A stretch of 64,000 bases of DNA, from the NCBI GenBank assembly GCA_965214795.1, contig OZ243976.1, positions 1,674,001 to 1,738,000 on the forward strand, given 5' to 3'. This DNA comes from JAJDXW01 sp965214795. GTDB taxonomy: Bacteria > Pseudomonadota > Gammaproteobacteria > HK1. Both the position numbers and the translations under genes were made by a program. Shown in pieces: positions 18,874 through 26,984 of this stretch. A model generated the notes under the pieces. It had not been told where the DNA came from and did no database searches. It saw only the letters and a list, made by a program, of their open reading frames with translations. Position 1 is the stretch's first letter; each line of letters begins with the position of its first letter.

Positions 18874-19811
18874 AACAGGACGACGAGGATGAGGATCAGG
18901 CCGAACGCGAGCGGCCAGTAGATGCTGAATCCGGACAGGAACTCCTCGAGGAGGATGAACGCGGCGGCTCCGAAGAGGGGGCCGAGGGCGCTTCCCGCTC
19001 CCCCGAGCACCACCATGAAGATGAGCTCGCCGGAGCGGGTCCAGTCCATCATCTCCGGGCTGATGAAGTTCGTGAAGTTGCCGAGAAGCCAGCCCGCGAG
19101 CCCCGCGATCGTCCCCGCGAGGACGTAGCAGGCGAGGCGGTAGCGGAACGTGTCGAAGCCGAGGGCCTGCATGCGGCCGTCGTTGTCGCGCGAGCCGCGC
19201 ATGACGAGGCCGAAGCGCGAGCGCACGATGCGGCGCACGAAGTACGTCACGAGCGCGAGGACGACGAGCGCGGCATAGTAGAGCTGGGTGCCGCTCTCGA
19301 GGTCGACGCCCCCCCCCAGCTCGCTCCGGAGGTCGATGACCAGCCCGTCGTCGCCGCCGTACTCCTCGATGCTGACGAACGCGAAGTAGACCATCTGGGC
19401 AAACGCGAGGGTGATCATGATGAAGTAGACCCCGCGGGTGCGAAGGCTCACCAGGCCCGTGACGAAGGCGAAGAGGGCGCTTGCCCCGAGAGCCAGGGGA
19501 AGCTGGAACGCGGCGGAGTACTCTCCGTAGTAGGCGGGGATCCCGACCGCGTAGGCGCCGATCCCGAGGTAGGCCGAGTGGCCGAAGCTGATCATCCCGC
19601 CGTAGCCAAGGATGAGATTGAGGCTCGCGGCGGCGATGGCGAGGATGAGGATGCGGGTCGCGAGGTCGAGGTAGAACGGCTGGTCGAACAGGACCGTGAG
19701 CGGGGGTGCCGCGGCGAGAAGCGCGAAGGCGATGGCCCCGGCAAGGGTGCGGGGGTCGCGGCTCGCACGTCGCAGGCGCACGCGCGCGGGATCGGGACCC
19801 GGCCGGTCCAT
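18756..19811 (-). CDS. livM: Branched-chain amino acid type ABC transporter permease LivM
   Basis: This is the second permease of the liv importer, 351 residues with about ten hydrophobic helices. It carries the LivM features LNLILGYGGMISFGHSAYLGIG and a GxxGxxxGP-like turn near the end (GGAGSALGP). The start at 19811 forms a TGATG overlap with the livH stop. The last 35 or so residues after GGLDGLLDRG are not typical LivM and are encoded by DNA shared with the opposing cyclase gene, so the tail may be a by-product of that overlap. Confidence 0.92.
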   Translation of the reverse strand: MDRPGPDPARVRLRRASRDPRTLAGAIAFALLAAAPPLTVLFDQPFYLDLATRILILAIAAASLNLILGYGGMISFGHSAYLGIGAYAVGIPAYYGEYSAAFQLPLALGASALFAFVTGLVSLRTRGVYFIMITLAFAQMVYFAFVSIEEYGGDDGLVIDLRSELGGGVDLESGTQLYYAALVVLALVTYFVRRIVRSRFGLVMRGSRDNDGRMQALGFDTFRYRLACYVLAGTIAGLAGWLLGNFTNFISPEMMDWTRSGELIFMVVLGGAGSALGPLFGAAAFILLEEFLSGFSIYWPLAFGLILILVVLFYRGGLDGLLDRGARTTRSTGSSNPSSRAPERCSTGPAA

Positions 19812-20734
19812 CAGCGGACCCGGGGGGGGAACAGCCCCTGCGGCCGGAAGTAGAGGATGGCGGCCATCAGAATGTAGATGAGCATCGCCGACACCGCGGG
19901 GGCCGCGGTCTCCGCCGCTTGGGTTGAGAGCACGAGCTTCATCGCCCCGTCGAGGAACGAGCGCCCCAGGGTGTCGATGAGCCCGACGACGAGGGCGGCG
20001 ATGAAGGCGCCGCGGACCGAGCCGATCCCGCCGATGATGATGACCACGAAGGCGACGATGAGGATCTCGTTGCCCATCCCGATGCTCGCCTCGGTGATCG
20101 GGGCGATCAGCAGCCCGGCAAGGCCCGCGAGCGCTGCCCCGGCCCCGAAGACGAGGGTGAAGAGGGCCTGGATGTTGACCCCGAGCGCGTTCACGAGCCG
20201 GGGGTTCGAGGCCCCGGCGCGAACCAGCATCCCGGTCCGGGTCCGCGCGATGACGAGCCACATGGCGAGGGCGACGCCGAGTCCGCCCGCGATGATGAGG
20301 AGGCGGTAGACCGGGAAGATCACGCCCCCGGGAAGGAGCACCTGGCCGTTGAGGCTCTGCGGCAGGGGGAAGCTCAGGCCCTCCGGACCCCATACCAGGT
20401 GGACCAGGGTGTCGAACACGAGGATGAGTCCGAAGGTGGCGAGCACCTGATCGAGGTGGTCGCGCTGGTAGAGGTGGCGGATGACGAGAAGCTCGACCAC
20501 CACCCCGATGGCGAAGGTGGCGGGGAGGGCAGCCAGGACCCCGAGCAGGAACGAGCCCGTGGCGAGGGTCACTGTCGCGCACACGAAGGCTCCCGCCATG
20601 TAGAGCGAGCCGTGCGCGAGGTTCACGCAGTCCATGATCCCGAACACCAGGGTGAGCCCCGCCGCGAGCAGGAAGAGCAGCACCCCGAGCTGGAGCCCGT
20701 TCAGGAACTGGGTCGCGACCAGGGTGGCGTCCAT
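19811..20734 (-). CDS. livH: Branched-chain amino acid type ABC transporter permease LivH
   Basis: This is the first permease of the liv importer, 307 residues and almost entirely membrane helices. The motifs GLQLGVLLFLLAAGLTLVFG and NLAHGSLYM near the N-terminus are the LivH hallmark. It is translationally coupled to livM. The substrate-binding protein gene lies 930 bp upstream on the same strand, a gap filled with hairpins and a family A element. Confidence 0.93.
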   Translation of the reverse strand: MDATLVATQFLNGLQLGVLLFLLAAGLTLVFGIMDCVNLAHGSLYMAGAFVCATVTLATGSFLLGVLAALPATFAIGVVVELLVIRHLYQRDHLDQVLATFGLILVFDTLVHLVWGPEGLSFPLPQSLNGQVLLPGGVIFPVYRLLIIAGGLGVALAMWLVIARTRTGMLVRAGASNPRLVNALGVNIQALFTLVFGAGAALAGLAGLLIAPITEASIGMGNEILIVAFVVIIIGGIGSVRGAFIAALVVGLIDTLGRSFLDGAMKLVLSTQAAETAAPAVSAMLIYILMAAILYFRPQGLFPPRVR

Positions 20735-20740
20735 CGGATC

Positions 20741-20850
20741 TAGGGGATCAGGGGATCAGGGGGGACCAGCGGGGGCCAATGGGACCAGGGGGATCGGGGG
20801 GGATCGGGGGGGGTCGAGGGGGCTCGGGGGGATCGGGGACCGGCCGGAGC
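20741..20850 (+). repeat. G-tract array with GGGGATC-like units
   Basis: This low-complexity run of G tracts (four to eight G) is separated by ATC, ACC or TCGA, directly upstream of livH. On the + strand, the template strand for livH, it has the composition of a potential G-quadruplex. No protein signal is visible. Confidence 0.6.
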
Positions 20851-20976
20851 CGGCGCGGGTACTGCGGCACGGACGCGGGAGCCGGGGCGCCCCCGGCGGG
20901 GCGCTCCCCGGCCGCGGACCTTGTATGGAACATCATATGGAACATCCGATAGCCCATTGACTCGCGGTTGTGCTCC

Positions 20977-21050
20977 GCCGGCCCGGGGGCAGGCCCCTTC
21001 CTCCGCGGCCGATACCACCCGCTGCGGAAGGGACCTGCCCTCGGGCCGGC
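20977..21050 (-). repeat. Family F 74-bp hairpin, copy F1
   Basis: The two arms of about 32 bases are inverted repeats with five or so mismatches around a 10-base loop. Read on the minus strand, the apical part is GCAGCGGGTGGTATCGG. Hairpin F2 has the same length and the same apex but different outer arms that still pair. Confidence 0.72.
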
Positions 21051-21260
21051 TACCGCTGCCCGTGCCCCACGTCCGCTCGCTGGGCTTCATGCGCGGCGTA
21101 TCATGGAGGTCATTGTTTTCCGGCTCTTTTCTTTTTTCCGTGAACGGCGCATCGAGTGACGAACCAGTCCCTGGACGGTCCCGATGCGGCCGAGGCCCGA
21201 CGAGTCTGGCTTGGGCGGTCATCGGCAGATAGGGCAGATAGATTGCAAGGAATTGAACTG

Positions 21261-21277
21261 ATATGAATTATTCATAT
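21261..21277. promoter_or_regulatory. Perfect 17-bp palindrome in AT-rich island
   Basis: ATATGAAT-T-ATTCATAT is a perfect inverted repeat with 8-bp arms, inside about 70 bases (21225-21290) that are far more AT-rich than anything nearby. It could be an operator or part of a promoter feeding livH. No clear -35/-10 pair could be fixed, so the role is a guess. Confidence 0.4.
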
Positions 21278-21363
21278 TCGAAATCCAACGATGGAGATGT
21301 GGGGCACGGGCAGGGCTACCGCGCGGAGCTCCCCGGGCCGAGGGGGACGCTGGTCGTGGCCCG

Positions 21364-21437
21364 GCCGGTGCCGGCACCCCGCCTTTCCGCAGCGGGTGGT
21401 ACCGGCCGCGGAGGAAAGGCGGGGGCGAGGCACCGGC
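21364..21437 (+). repeat. Family F 74-bp hairpin, copy F2
   Basis: This is an inverted repeat of about 32-base arms around the loop GTGGTACCGG. Its apex GCAGCGGGTGGTACCGG is nearly identical to that of F1, while the mid-stem (CACCCCGCC with GGCGGGGGCG) differs from F1 yet remains paired. It lies about 225 bp downstream of the livK stop. Confidence 0.72.
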
Positions 21438-21521
21438 GGACGGGCCGCACCCTGGCCTGGTACGGCCCGCGCGACGGTGTTCCCTGTGCGACAGCCGGGG
21501 GGACGAAGGCCCCATGGGGTG

Positions 21522-21653
21522 CGGCAGTTCTCATTTTGGAGCCTGACTTCACCCCGAGCCGCAAGCCGTCTTCTCCTTGCGACTCGATCCGGGGCGAATC
21601 GACGGTCGTGCCGGCCCCGCAGCGGGACCCGACGAGCAAAATGAGAACTGCTG
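21522..21653 (-). mobile_element. Family A mini-element, copy A2
   Basis: This 132-bp element in the reverse orientation has ends CGGCAGTTCTCATTTTG and its counterpart CAAAATGAGAACTGCTG. It is flanked by a perfect 9-bp duplication CATGGGGTG (21513-21521 and 21654-21662). The right-hand duplication touches the livK stop codon at 21664. Confidence 0.9.
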
Positions 21654-21663
21654 CATGGGGTGC

Positions 21664-22860
21664 CTACATCGTGCACTCGCTCGCGTAGCTGTCCTGGTGC
21701 GCGGTGTACACCGTCTCCACGATCCGGGTGGTCCAGTTCCCGTCCTCGTCCTCCACGACCTTGCGAAGGTAGAAGTTCTGGATCGGGAGGTGGTTGTTGC
21801 CGTAGGTGTACGGGCCGCGGACGGAGGGGTAGTCGGCGGCGGCCATGGCGGCGCGCAGCCCGTCCACGTCCTCGAGGTTGGCGTTCACCGCCTCGACCGC
21901 GCTCTTGATGAAGAAGACCGTGTCGTAGGACTGCGCCGCGTAGAACGACGGATAGCGCCCGTGCTTCTCGCGGAACGCGGACACGAACCGGTGGTTCTGG
22001 GGGACGTCGAGGTCGGGGGCCCAGAACTGGGTCATGAGGGAGCCGAGCACGCCCTTGAGCCCCGCCTTCTGGAGGAGCGGCAGGGAGATGGAATCGACCG
22101 TGAAAACGGTGTAGAGCGGGGTTTCGTCCACGAGCCCCGCCTGCTCGTACTGCTTGATGAAGGCCGGCCCGGCGCGGCCGGGATAGAAGACGAAGATCGC
22201 GTCCGCCCCCGATGCGCGCGCCTTGGCGAGCTCGGCGGAGAAGTCGAGTTGCGCGTCCTTGCCCCACTTCGTCATGTCCTTTCCGACCACCTCGCCCGTG
22301 AAGGTGCGCTCGACCCCGGCCACCATGTTCTTTCCGGCCGCGTAGTTGGGGGCCATGATGTAGAGCTTGCTCACCTCGTTGCGGTTGAGGACCTCGCCCA
22401 TGGCCATCGGGGTCTGGTCGTTCTGCCACGAGGTCGAGAAGAAGTTCTCGTGGCAAAGCTTGCCCGCGAGCTGGGAGGGTCCGGCGTTCGAGCTGATGAG
22501 GAACTTTCCGGCATCGAGGACCGATTTGCGGGATGCGAGCAGAACGTGGGACCAGATGAACCCGGCCACGAAATCGACGTCGTCGGACTTGACGAGCTTG
22601 TCCGCCTTCTGCTTGCCGATCTCGGGCCTGAAGCCGTCGTCCTCGTAGAGGATCTCCACGTCGAGTCCGGCCATCTTGCCGCCGATGTGCTCCACGGCGA
22701 GGTCGACCGCGTCCTTCATGTCGCGGCCGATCACCCCGGCCCCCGTGGTGAGGGTGGTCACGAAGCCGATCTTGACCTTGTCGGCCCCCTTGGCGGGGTG
22801 GACGGCAAGGGCGAGCAGGCAGGTGACGAGCCCGAGGGCGATCGCGAGTTTGTTGTGCAT
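21664..22860 (-). CDS. livK: Branched-chain amino acid type ABC transporter substrate-binding protein
   Basis: This is the periplasmic type 1 binding protein of the liv importer. The start at 22860 follows a strong AAGGAGGA ribosome site and gives 398 residues with a signal peptide (MHNKLAIALGLVTCLLALAVHPAKG). The mature protein opens VKIGFVTTLTTGAGVIGRDM, the standard Peripla_BP_6 entry, with a GFIWSHVLLA segment and FVFYPGRAGPAF further on. It heads the livKHM series. The ligand cannot be deduced; relatives bind amino acids, amides or aromatic acids. Confidence 0.92.
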   Translation of the reverse strand: MHNKLAIALGLVTCLLALAVHPAKGADKVKIGFVTTLTTGAGVIGRDMKDAVDLAVEHIGGKMAGLDVEILYEDDGFRPEIGKQKADKLVKSDDVDFVAGFIWSHVLLASRKSVLDAGKFLISSNAGPSQLAGKLCHENFFSTSWQNDQTPMAMGEVLNRNEVSKLYIMAPNYAAGKNMVAGVERTFTGEVVGKDMTKWGKDAQLDFSAELAKARASGADAIFVFYPGRAGPAFIKQYEQAGLVDETPLYTVFTVDSISLPLLQKAGLKGVLGSLMTQFWAPDLDVPQNHRFVSAFREKHGRYPSFYAAQSYDTVFFIKSAVEAVNANLEDVDGLRAAMAAADYPSVRGPYTYGNNHLPIQNFYLRKVVEDEDGNWTTRIVETVYTAHQDSYASECTM

Positions 22861-23083
22861 TTCGTTGTCCTCCTTCGGGGGCGCCCTTCGGCGCCTCCGC
22901 GTTTCCGGTTCGGCGAATGATAAGCGAAAGAGGGGAGGAGGAACGAAGCGGGGGTACCGCGCGCGGCGGGTCGGGTGGGCCGCGGGGGTAGTCGGGCGGC
23001 GCATGGCGGCGTTCCGCCGGCATGCCGCAGGTCGGGCTGGCCGAAGGCGCAACCCGACGACCCGTCGAACCCCGGGTGCCGGG

Positions 23084-23975
23084 CTACGCCGAGCGAATCC
23101 GACCTGCCCGAAGCCGGTCCGACCTGCCCGGAGCTCGAACCATGGGGTGAAGCGACCCCGGGGTACGAAGGCAGCGTTCCGCGAATCGAGCGAGATACCG
23201 GAGCCCGGGGATTGCGCGGCTGCCGTACCACGAAACCATCTCGGCGTCGATGAGGGCGATCGGGACCCGACCCCCGCCCGGGGCGGCACGCACGAGCGCG
23301 GCGTGCTCCGGCTTGAACGGATAGGGCTCGCTCGAGAGAAGGGCGAGATCGATGCCGGCGAGGAGGGCTTCCTCGAGCTCCACCTCCGGATAGCGGATGC
23401 CGGGATCGTGCGCGGCCGTCTCCCAGTTGACGAGGGCGAGGGTGCGCGAGATGTAGGTGTCGCGCGACACCGTCATCCACGGCTCCTTCCAGATGAGATA
23501 CAGCACCCGGCGGGGGGGCAGCCGGCTCGCCGTCTCCGTGACCGCCGCGAGCGCTTCCGCGAACGCTCCCGCGAGGCGTCCCGCCGCCTCCTCCCGCCCG
23601 AAGATCGAGCCGAGGAGCCGGTACAGCCGAGGGTTGTCGGCGGGACCGAGGGGATGGGTGACGATGACGCGGGGGGGTGAACGACTCGATGGCCTCCACG
23701 TCGCTCCTCCGGTTCTCGTCCACGTTGACGATGACGTGGGACGGCTCGAGGCGGCGCAGGCGGTCGATCCGGACCGTCTTCGTGCCCCCGACCCGCGGTA
23801 CGGCCTCGACCGCGGGCCGCGGATGGACGCAGAAGGTGGTGCGGCCGGCCACGAACGGGCCGAGCCCGAGGTCGAAGAGCAACTCCGTGATGCTCGGGAC
23901 GAGGGAGACGATGCGAGGCTCCGGGCCGGCCCGGGGGTGCTCGCGTCCCGTGTAGTCGGTTCGCTCCGCCCTCAC
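23084..23975 (-). pseudogene. BtuF-like cobalamin/metal-receptor binding protein, frameshifted
   Basis: The N-terminal part reads RIVSLVPSITELLFDLG, as in the helical-backbone receptors (BtuF family), and continues to EAIESFTP. At a run of seven G on the + strand (23671-23677) the frame breaks. One base fewer restores VIVTHPLGPADNPRLYRLLG and then VLYLIWKEPWMTVSRDTYI, down to 23084. The two halves together give the normal family length of about 280 residues, so this is a recent +1 frameshift or a sequencing error in a homopolymer. No signal peptide is seen, which fits the cytoplasmic-looking subset of this family. The start is a GTG. Confidence 0.8.
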
Positions 23976-24072
23976 CTGCTCCGCCCCCCGCCGCGCCGCG
24001 CCCCGGCTCCCTCCCTCCTTGCGAAGACCCGGGGGGTCGGGCCGGGGAGGGAAGAAGGGGTTCTCCGCGAGT

Positions 24073-24894
24073 TCAGGGAGTTGCCGCTCCGTCCCGTTTC
24101 CGGTCCCGCTCCGGGGCCGCCCATCGCGGCGGGCGCTTCTCGAGAAACGCGCCGATCCCCTCCTGCGCGTCGTCGGCCATCATGCCGCACGCCATCACGC
24201 CCCCCGCGTACCGGTGGGCTTCGGTCAGACCCTGCTCGATCTGGCGGTAGAACATGCGCTTGCCGCTCGCTACGGCCGCGGCCGGCTTGGCCCGGATCGC
24301 ATCGCAGAGCTCGGCAACGGCCGCGTCCAGCGCCTCGGGCGGGGCCACCCGGTTCACGAGGCCGCGCGCCCGCGCCGTCTCCGCGTCGATGAACTCGCCG
24401 GTGAAGAGCATCTCGAACGCCTGCTTGCGCGGCACGTTGCGGCTGAGCGGGACGCTCGGGGTGGAGCAGAAGAGGCCGTGGTCGATGCCGTTGACCGCGA
24501 TGCGGGCCTCGGTGCTCGCCACCGCGAGGTCGCAGATCGCGAGGAGCTGGCAGCCGGCCGCGGTCGCGAGCCCGTTCACGCGCGCGACGACCGGCTGGGG
24601 GAGGCCGACGATGCTCAGCATCATGCGGGAGCACCGCTCGAACAGGGCTTCCTGGAACGCCTGGTCCCGGTGAGTGTGCATCTCCTTGAGGTCGTGTCCC
24701 GCGCAGAACGCGCGCCCCGCCCCGGTCAGGACCACGACGCGCACCGAGGGGTCCGCCGCGATCCGGTCGAGCGCGGCCTGGAGGGCGTCGATCATCGACC
24801 CGGACAGGGGGTTGAGGCGGTTCGGGCGGTTGAGGGTGAGGGTAGCCACGCCGCCGCCGGCGGTCTCCATGAGCTCCGGTTCCGTGTCTTTCAT
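24073..24894 (-). CDS. Enoyl-CoA hydratase/isomerase family protein, ECHDC3-like
   Basis: This is a crotonase-fold protein of 273 residues from the ATG at 24894, behind a GAGGAGGAA ribosome site. The oxyanion-hole segments are AGHDLKEM and VNGLATAAGCQL, followed by DHGLFCSTPSVPLSR and RKQAFEMLFTGE, a run closely like mitochondrial ECHDC3. It probably acts on a short-chain acyl-CoA. The physiological substrate is unknown, and the catalytic Glu pair of true hydratases is not obvious. It lies 97 bp upstream of the BtuF-like gene on the same strand. Confidence 0.87.
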   Translation of the reverse strand: MKDTEPELMETAGGGVATLTLNRPNRLNPLSGSMIDALQAALDRIAADPSVRVVVLTGAGRAFCAGHDLKEMHTHRDQAFQEALFERCSRMMLSIVGLPQPVVARVNGLATAAGCQLLAICDLAVASTEARIAVNGIDHGLFCSTPSVPLSRNVPRKQAFEMLFTGEFIDAETARARGLVNRVAPPEALDAAVAELCDAIRAKPAAAVASGKRMFYRQIEQGLTEAHRYAGGVMACGMMADDAQEGIGAFLEKRPPRWAAPERDRKRDGAATP

Positions 24895-25177
24895 CGTTCC
24901 TCCTCGTCCGGTGCCGGCCGCCGATCGCGCGCCGGACCGGCTCGACGGTAACCGCGCGACGGTCGGCATGTCCAACCCGAGCCGCGGCGGGCCAAGGCTG
25001 ATTCGTTCATTCGAAGGTGGCCAACGAGTTCAAAGAGTCGCGTCCACTGACGAGTTGGTGACCCGACGTCGGCGGCGACCGAAGGATCAGGCGTCGAATC
25101 AAGACGATACGCTCACCTGTAACCATAAAGGAAAGCCGGGGGCGAATTTGCCCTGTGCGGCGGGCGGGACCATTTCC

Positions 25178-25341
25178 CGTCGTGACCGAGGGCTGGCCGC
25201 GAATGCGGCTCGGTCCCCGGCGCGAATCGAGGGCCGCTTCATGAGGCCCGAACCGACCCGCGGACCACGAATCGCGCTCCCCGACGGCCTGCCGAACCGG
25301 CCCGGTTCACCCGTCGCCGGACAGGAAAACGAGCCCTGCGG
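25178..25341 (+). repeat. Family C dispersed repeat, copy C2
   Basis: This matches 48771-48922 in the same orientation and 8808-8965 in reverse complement. It starts around CGTCGTGACCGAG and ends around CACCCGTCGCCGGAC. It is not accompanied by a family A element here, unlike the other two copies. Confidence 0.65.
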
Positions 25342-25395
25342 CGGCGGGGCGGGGCGCGTCCCGGCGACGAAAGAAAAGTCCTTTCCAATCCGGAG

Positions 25396-25673
25396 ATGAG
25401 CCTGAAAGGGGGCACGGGGGGAGGTTCGGGACCCCCCCCAGTGGAGCCTTCAGGCGGCGGTTGCATGGGCGTTGTGGGGCGACGAACTCGTCGCGCGCCC
25501 TGCGGTCCAGGGGTTGGACCTCCACCGGCTCGGGGCCGTCAAGGAACGAGCGGACCTGGTCGGGAGTCCGCACTCGGTGGGTCCGAGCATCACGATCATC
25601 TCCTGATGATGCCCCGCTTCACACCCCGTCAGGCTCACCTCACGTTGGATCAGGCGCCCCCCTTCAGGCTCAT
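25396..25673 (-). mobile_element. Decayed 278-bp inverted-repeat element with possible transposase N-terminus
   Basis: The ends are ATGAGCCTGAAAGGGGGC (25396-25413) and, on the other strand, ATGAGCCTGAAGGGGGGC (25656-25673), 17 of 18 identical. Inside, on the minus strand, a short frame reads VRTPDQVRSFLDGPEPVEV, which resembles the start of some DDE/integrase-type IS transposases but is lost after about 40 residues. It is probably the internally deleted remnant of an insertion sequence. The family assignment is open. Confidence 0.5.
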
Positions 25674-25970
25674 GTGTCATTGGACAAGGCCAAGAAGCGC
25701 GCGTCGAGGCTCGGGAGGTGTAACATTCTTCTCTGTCCGTTCAGCGGCCGGGCGAGGATGAGGTCGGGACGAAAAACCGTCAAGTACCACCTGCGAAAGG
25801 GCGACGGACGGGACTACCGCGGGATCGCGCCCACGGGCATTGGCGATCGCCCGGATGAGAGGGAACGGGAACGGCAACAACGCGAAAGGGGTAAACCTGC
25901 CGAAGGGTATCGGTAGCCGGCGCCGCCGGCTGTCGGCCGTGTCGCGGAGTCGGCAGACCCGTTCAGCACC

Positions 25971-26729
25971 ATGGCGGGACACAGCAAGTGGGCCAACATC
26001 CAGCACCGCAAGGGCGCCCAGGACGCCAAGCGGGGCAAGCTGTTCTCGCGCCTCATCCGGGAGGTCTCGATCTCGGCCCGGCTCGGCGGGCCGAGCCCTG
26101 AAGGCAATTCGCGGCTGCGCCAGGCGATCGACAAGGCGCTCGCCGGCAACGTTCCCAAGGACACCATCGAGCGGGCCGTCCGGCGGGCGAGCGGTGACGC
26201 CGACCTCGGGAGTCTCGAGGAGGTCCGCTACGAAGGCTTCGGCCCCGGCGGGGCGGCGGTCATCGCCGACTGCGTGACCGACAACCGCAACCGGACGGTG
26301 GCCGAAGTCCGGCGCGCGTTCTCGAAGTGCGGCGGCAACCTCGGCTCCGGCGGCTCGGTCGGCTACCTGTTCAATCGGGTGGGCCAGCTCGGCTACCCGG
26401 CCGACGTGGACGAGGACGCGCTGATGGAAGCCGCGATCGAGGCCGGCGCCGAAGACGTGGTGGCCAGCGAGGACGGATCGTTGGAAGTCGTGACGTCTCC
26501 CGATGACTACGAGGCGGTGCGCGATGCGTTGCGCGGGGCGGGTCTCGAACCCGAGGAGGCGGGGGTCACCCTCCGCGCGGTCTCCAGCGTCTCGCTGGAC
26601 CTCGCGGAATCGACTCGCATGGTGCGGCTCATCGAGGTCCTCGAGGAGCTGGACGACGTTCAGCAGGTCTATTCCAATGCCGCCATCTCTCTCGACACGC
26701 TCGCCCGCATCGGCGAGGCCGAGGCCTAG
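25971..26729 (+). CDS. yebC: YebC/PmpR family translational or transcriptional regulator
   Basis: The 252-residue protein opens MAGHSKWANIQHRKGAQDAKR, the invariant start of the YebC/TACO1 family. DNVPKDTIERA-like text (NVPKDTIERAVRR) and YEGFGPGGAAVI follow at the usual places. The family acts on polyproline translation or as a DNA-binding regulator, and in gammaproteobacteria it commonly sits upstream of ruvC, as here. Its TAG stop is formed by the first bases of a family B element, so the C-terminus may have been reset by the insertion. Confidence 0.95.
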   Translation: MAGHSKWANIQHRKGAQDAKRGKLFSRLIREVSISARLGGPSPEGNSRLRQAIDKALAGNVPKDTIERAVRRASGDADLGSLEEVRYEGFGPGGAAVIADCVTDNRNRTVAEVRRAFSKCGGNLGSGGSVGYLFNRVGQLGYPADVDEDALMEAAIEAGAEDVVASEDGSLEVVTSPDDYEAVRDALRGAGLEPEEAGVTLRAVSSVSLDLAESTRMVRLIEVLEELDDVQQVYSNAAISLDTLARIGEAEA

Positions 26730-26933
26730 CCCGGAAATCTCACCCACTTTCTGCTGCGGACACCGATCCATGCGCTGTGACGAGCCGTACTCCCTCAAGC
26801 CGCTTCGACAGCGCGAACGCGCTAGTGTCGGCTACGCCTTCAGCAGCGCGCACGCGCTCTTTCAGTCCGTGCGGCCCGCCACAGCACATGTCTCGGCGCC
26901 CTCGCGACGAAAGTGGGTGAGATTTCCGGGCTA
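26727..26933. mobile_element. Family B inverted-repeat element, copy B1
   Basis: This 207-bp element has terminal inverted repeats of about 25 bp: the left end begins TAGCCCGGAAATCTCACCCA and the right end is its mirror, ending TTTCCGGGCTA. The outermost TA on each side is compatible with a TA target duplication. The interior keeps an unbroken AGTGTCGGCTACGCC site, the place where D elements sit in B2 and B3. It separates yebC from ruvC. Confidence 0.8.
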
Positions 26934-26984
26934 GCCGGGTCCGGCGGCGTCCGGGCGGGGTTCGTCGGGTCGCGGGGCGCCGGG

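Larger units (their letters stand above)
20735..21663. other. livK-livH intergenic region rich in hairpins and repeats
   Basis: This 929-bp gap separates livK from livH in the same direction. From livH outward it holds a G-tract array (20741-20850), two near copies of TATGGAACATC (about 20933-20955), hairpin F1, an AT-rich island with a perfect palindrome, hairpin F2 and mini-element A2. There is no credible gene; short open frames here have repeat-like composition. If livKHM is one transcript, the hairpins would sit between a highly needed binding protein and the permeases. Confidence 0.7.
24895..25970. other. Long intergenic region with repeat C2 and a decayed inverted-repeat element
   Basis: This is the longest gene-free stretch in the window (1076 bp), between the divergent echA-like and yebC genes. 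It contains family C copy C2 and a 278-bp element with inverted ends, listed separately. The remaining parts (24895-25175 and 25690-25970) show no protein signal on either strand and no recognisable RNA. Confidence 0.65.

Noticed and set aside
20748..20957. 69-residue minus-strand frame starting MGYRMFHMMFH
   Set aside because: It is built from the duplicated TATGGAACATC word and the G-tract array, with no ribosome site and repeat-like composition.
22980..23150. REP-like words (GTCGGGCTGGCCGAAGGCGC, CGGGCTACGCC) after the BtuF-like gene
   Set aside because: They resemble known intergenic repeats of proteobacteria, but only single imperfect copies are here, so no repeat family could be defined.
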